Positions 62,773 to 64,000 of a stretch of 64,000 nt of DNA are shown here, piece by piece. Within the stretch, counting starts at the first letter, position 1. Each line of letters opens with the position of its first letter. Source of the DNA: Streptomyces tardus (lineage in GTDB: Bacteria; Actinomycetota; Actinomycetes; Streptomycetales; Streptomycetaceae); NCBI RefSeq assembly GCF_018101125.2, contig NZ_JAELVF020000001.1, forward strand, positions 541,189 through 605,188, read 5' to 3'. The notes beneath the pieces are model-generated. The model saw only the letters and a list, made by a program, of their open reading frames with translations. It was not told the origin of the DNA and made no database searches. The translations under genes were made by a program, and so were the position numbers.

Positions 62773-63936
62773 GTGCAGACTCTGGGCCCGACCGGTACGG
62801 CCACCGCCGTCCCGGCCCCGCAGAACGGTTCCGCTCCCGCCGATCCGCGCGGAGCAACGCGCGTCGACGTGCCTCCCGACGGCGTGCCTCCCGACGGCGT
62901 ACCGATCGACGAGGGCGGATCCGAACCGGCGCCCCCGCAAGAGCGGATCGACCCGCTCGCGATCGGCGCGAGGGCGTCGGGCCGGGCGGCGCGCGTGCCG
63001 TCCCAGGGCGGCCGGGGCCCGGACGGACCGTCCGCGGACCTGCTGCGCCAGTACTTGCGGGAGATCGGGCGGATACCGCTGCTCAGCGCCGAGGAGGAGG
63101 TGGAGCTCGCCAAACGGGTGGAGGCGGGCCTCTTCGCCGAGGAGCGGCTGCGCGGCGGCCAGCAGACCGACACCGAACTCGCCCTGGATCTCGACCGATT
63201 GGTGGTGCGCGGCCGGCTGGCCAAGCGAAGACTCATCGAGTCCAACCTGCGCCTCGTGGTCTCGATCGCCAAGCGGTACGTGGGCCGCAGACTGACGATG
63301 CTCGATCTGGTCCAGGAGGGAAACCTGGGACTGATTCGAGCGGTGGAGAAGTTCGACTACGCGCGCGGCTTCAAGTTCTCCACCTACGCGACCTGGTGGA
63401 TACGCCAGGCCATGTCGCGCGCGCTGGCCGACCAGGCGCGCACCATCCGGGTGCCGGTGCACGTCGTCGAGCTGATCAACCGGGTCATCCGGGTCCAGCG
63501 CAGGATGCTCCAGGAGCGCGGCTACGAGCCGCCGGCCGAGGAGGTCGCGACGTATCTGGGGATCACCGCCGAACGCGTCGTCGAGGTGCTCAAGCTGGCG
63601 CAGGAACCGATCTCGCTGCACACCCCCGTGGGTGAGGAGGCGGACGTCGACCTCGGCGATCTGATCGAGGACTGCGACGCCCCCTCGCCGGTGGAATCGG
63701 CGGCCTTCCTGCTGCTGCGCCAGCATCTGGAGGCGGTGCTCTCCACTCTGGGCGAGCGCGAGCGCAAGGTCGTGCAGCTGCGTTACGGCCTCGGCGACGG
63801 GCAGCCGCGCACGCTGGAGGAGATCGGTCGGCTCTTCGGCGTGACCAGGGAACGGATACGGCAGATCGAGTCCAAGACGCTCGGCAAGCTGCGCGACCAC
63901 ACCTACGCGGGTCAACTCCGGGGCTACCTCGACTGA
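62773..63936 (+). CDS. hrdA: RNA polymerase sigma-70 factor HrdA type
   Basis: A 387-residue group 2 (principal-like) sigma factor. Region 1.2 is [21 protein letters not shown]. Region 2 is [20 protein letters not shown] and [21 protein letters not shown] (RpoD box). Region 4.2 is [22 protein letters not shown]. Region 1.1 is absent; an unstructured 95-residue Pro-rich N-terminus replaces it. I chose the GTG at 62773, with GGAGG nine bases upstream, over a longer start at 62551. In S. coelicolor hrdA is near dnaG, as here. Non-essential alternative to HrdB. Confidence 0.86.
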   Translation: MQTLGPTGTATAVPAPQNGSAPADPRGATRVDVPPDGVPPDGVPIDEGGSEPAPPQERIDPLAIGARASGRAARVPSQGGRGPDGPSADLLRQYLREIGRIPLLSAEEEVELAKRVEAGLFAEERLRGGQQTDTELALDLDRLVVRGRLAKRRLIESNLRLVVSIAKRYVGRRLTMLDLVQEGNLGLIRAVEKFDYARGFKFSTYATWWIRQAMSRALADQARTIRVPVHVVELINRVIRVQRRMLQERGYEPPAEEVATYLGITAERVVEVLKLAQEPISLHTPVGEEADVDLGDLIEDCDAPSPVESAAFLLLRQHLEAVLSTLGERERKVVQLRYGLGDGQPRTLEEIGRLFGVTRERIRQIESKTLGKLRDHTYAGQLRGYLD

Positions 63937-64000
63937 TCGGCGGCCCGCGGGCCCCGCGCCTTCGTCCCGGCCCGCGCCCCCGTCCCGGACCCGGCCGCCC

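Overview
The window is high-GC DNA from an actinomycete and reads as Streptomyces or a close relative. The evidence is the complete sigR-rsrA disulfide-stress pair with its own SigR-type promoter, an HrdA-type principal-like sigma factor, initiator tRNAs without an encoded CCA, many GTG starts with ATGA/GTGA gene overlaps, and actinomycete-restricted families (UPF0182, DUF3145, TerD/AIM24 fusion, HTH-DUF5753 with DUF397, AftD-like arabinofuranosyltransferase).

Layout. 0-7 kb: secreted zinc DD-carboxypeptidase, peptide deformylase, TPR protein, rsrA, sigR, an alpha/beta hydrolase, an SRAP (YedK/HMCES) protein and a membrane M50-like peptidase. 7-14 kb: aroA-rsgA, a TetR regulator, hisN, and the divergent catalase/Fur pair sharing an operator. 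14-22 kb: two near-identical initiator tRNA genes on either side of a Sel1/TPR repeat protein, a large UPF0182 membrane protein, a PPA1309 protein and the PDZ/Lon-like protease YlbL. 22-35 kb: moaE, an NAD-dependent epimerase, a zincin-like metalloprotease with an overlapping NUDIX gene, three AIM24 genes (one fused to TerD), a YgjP/M48-like metallopeptidase, an E1/ThiF-like protein and an ABC1/AarF kinase with a basic tail. 35-44 kb: DUF3145, an SGNH lipoprotein, two medium-chain dehydrogenases, Ohr, a MarR regulator, a PucR-type regulator and DUF3068. 44.7-55.8 kb: a tightly overlapping plus-strand envelope-glycan operon (GT4, methyltransferase, AftD-like protein, condensation-like acyltransferase, methyltransferase, multi-TM protein, Trm112-like, FkbM). 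55.9-64 kb: GNAT, P-loop kinase, dnaG, an HTH/DUF397 module, a CGNR regulator with a divergent dehalogenase-like hydrolase, and hrdA.

The most unusual structural feature is a set of five long inverted duplications in three clusters (29.4-31.2 kb, 51.4-51.9 kb, 56.25-56.6 kb). Each cluster interrupts or abuts genes (terD/YgjP, the acyltransferase, GNAT/kinase). Two clusters have the same architecture: two fold-back palindromes joined at a 10-11 bp direct microhomology that keeps the reading frame. They look like products of polymerase fold-back and template switching, either a library/assembly artefact or a real rearrangement. The genes there should be read as broken in this sequence.

Much of the rest is core chromosome: redox control (sigR/rsrA, catalase/Fur, Ohr), ribosome maturation and protein N-terminal processing (rsgA, def), replication and transcription (dnaG, hrdA), and amino-acid and cofactor synthesis (aroA, hisN, moaE). 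I saw no CRISPR array, insertion sequence, phage or biosynthetic gene cluster.
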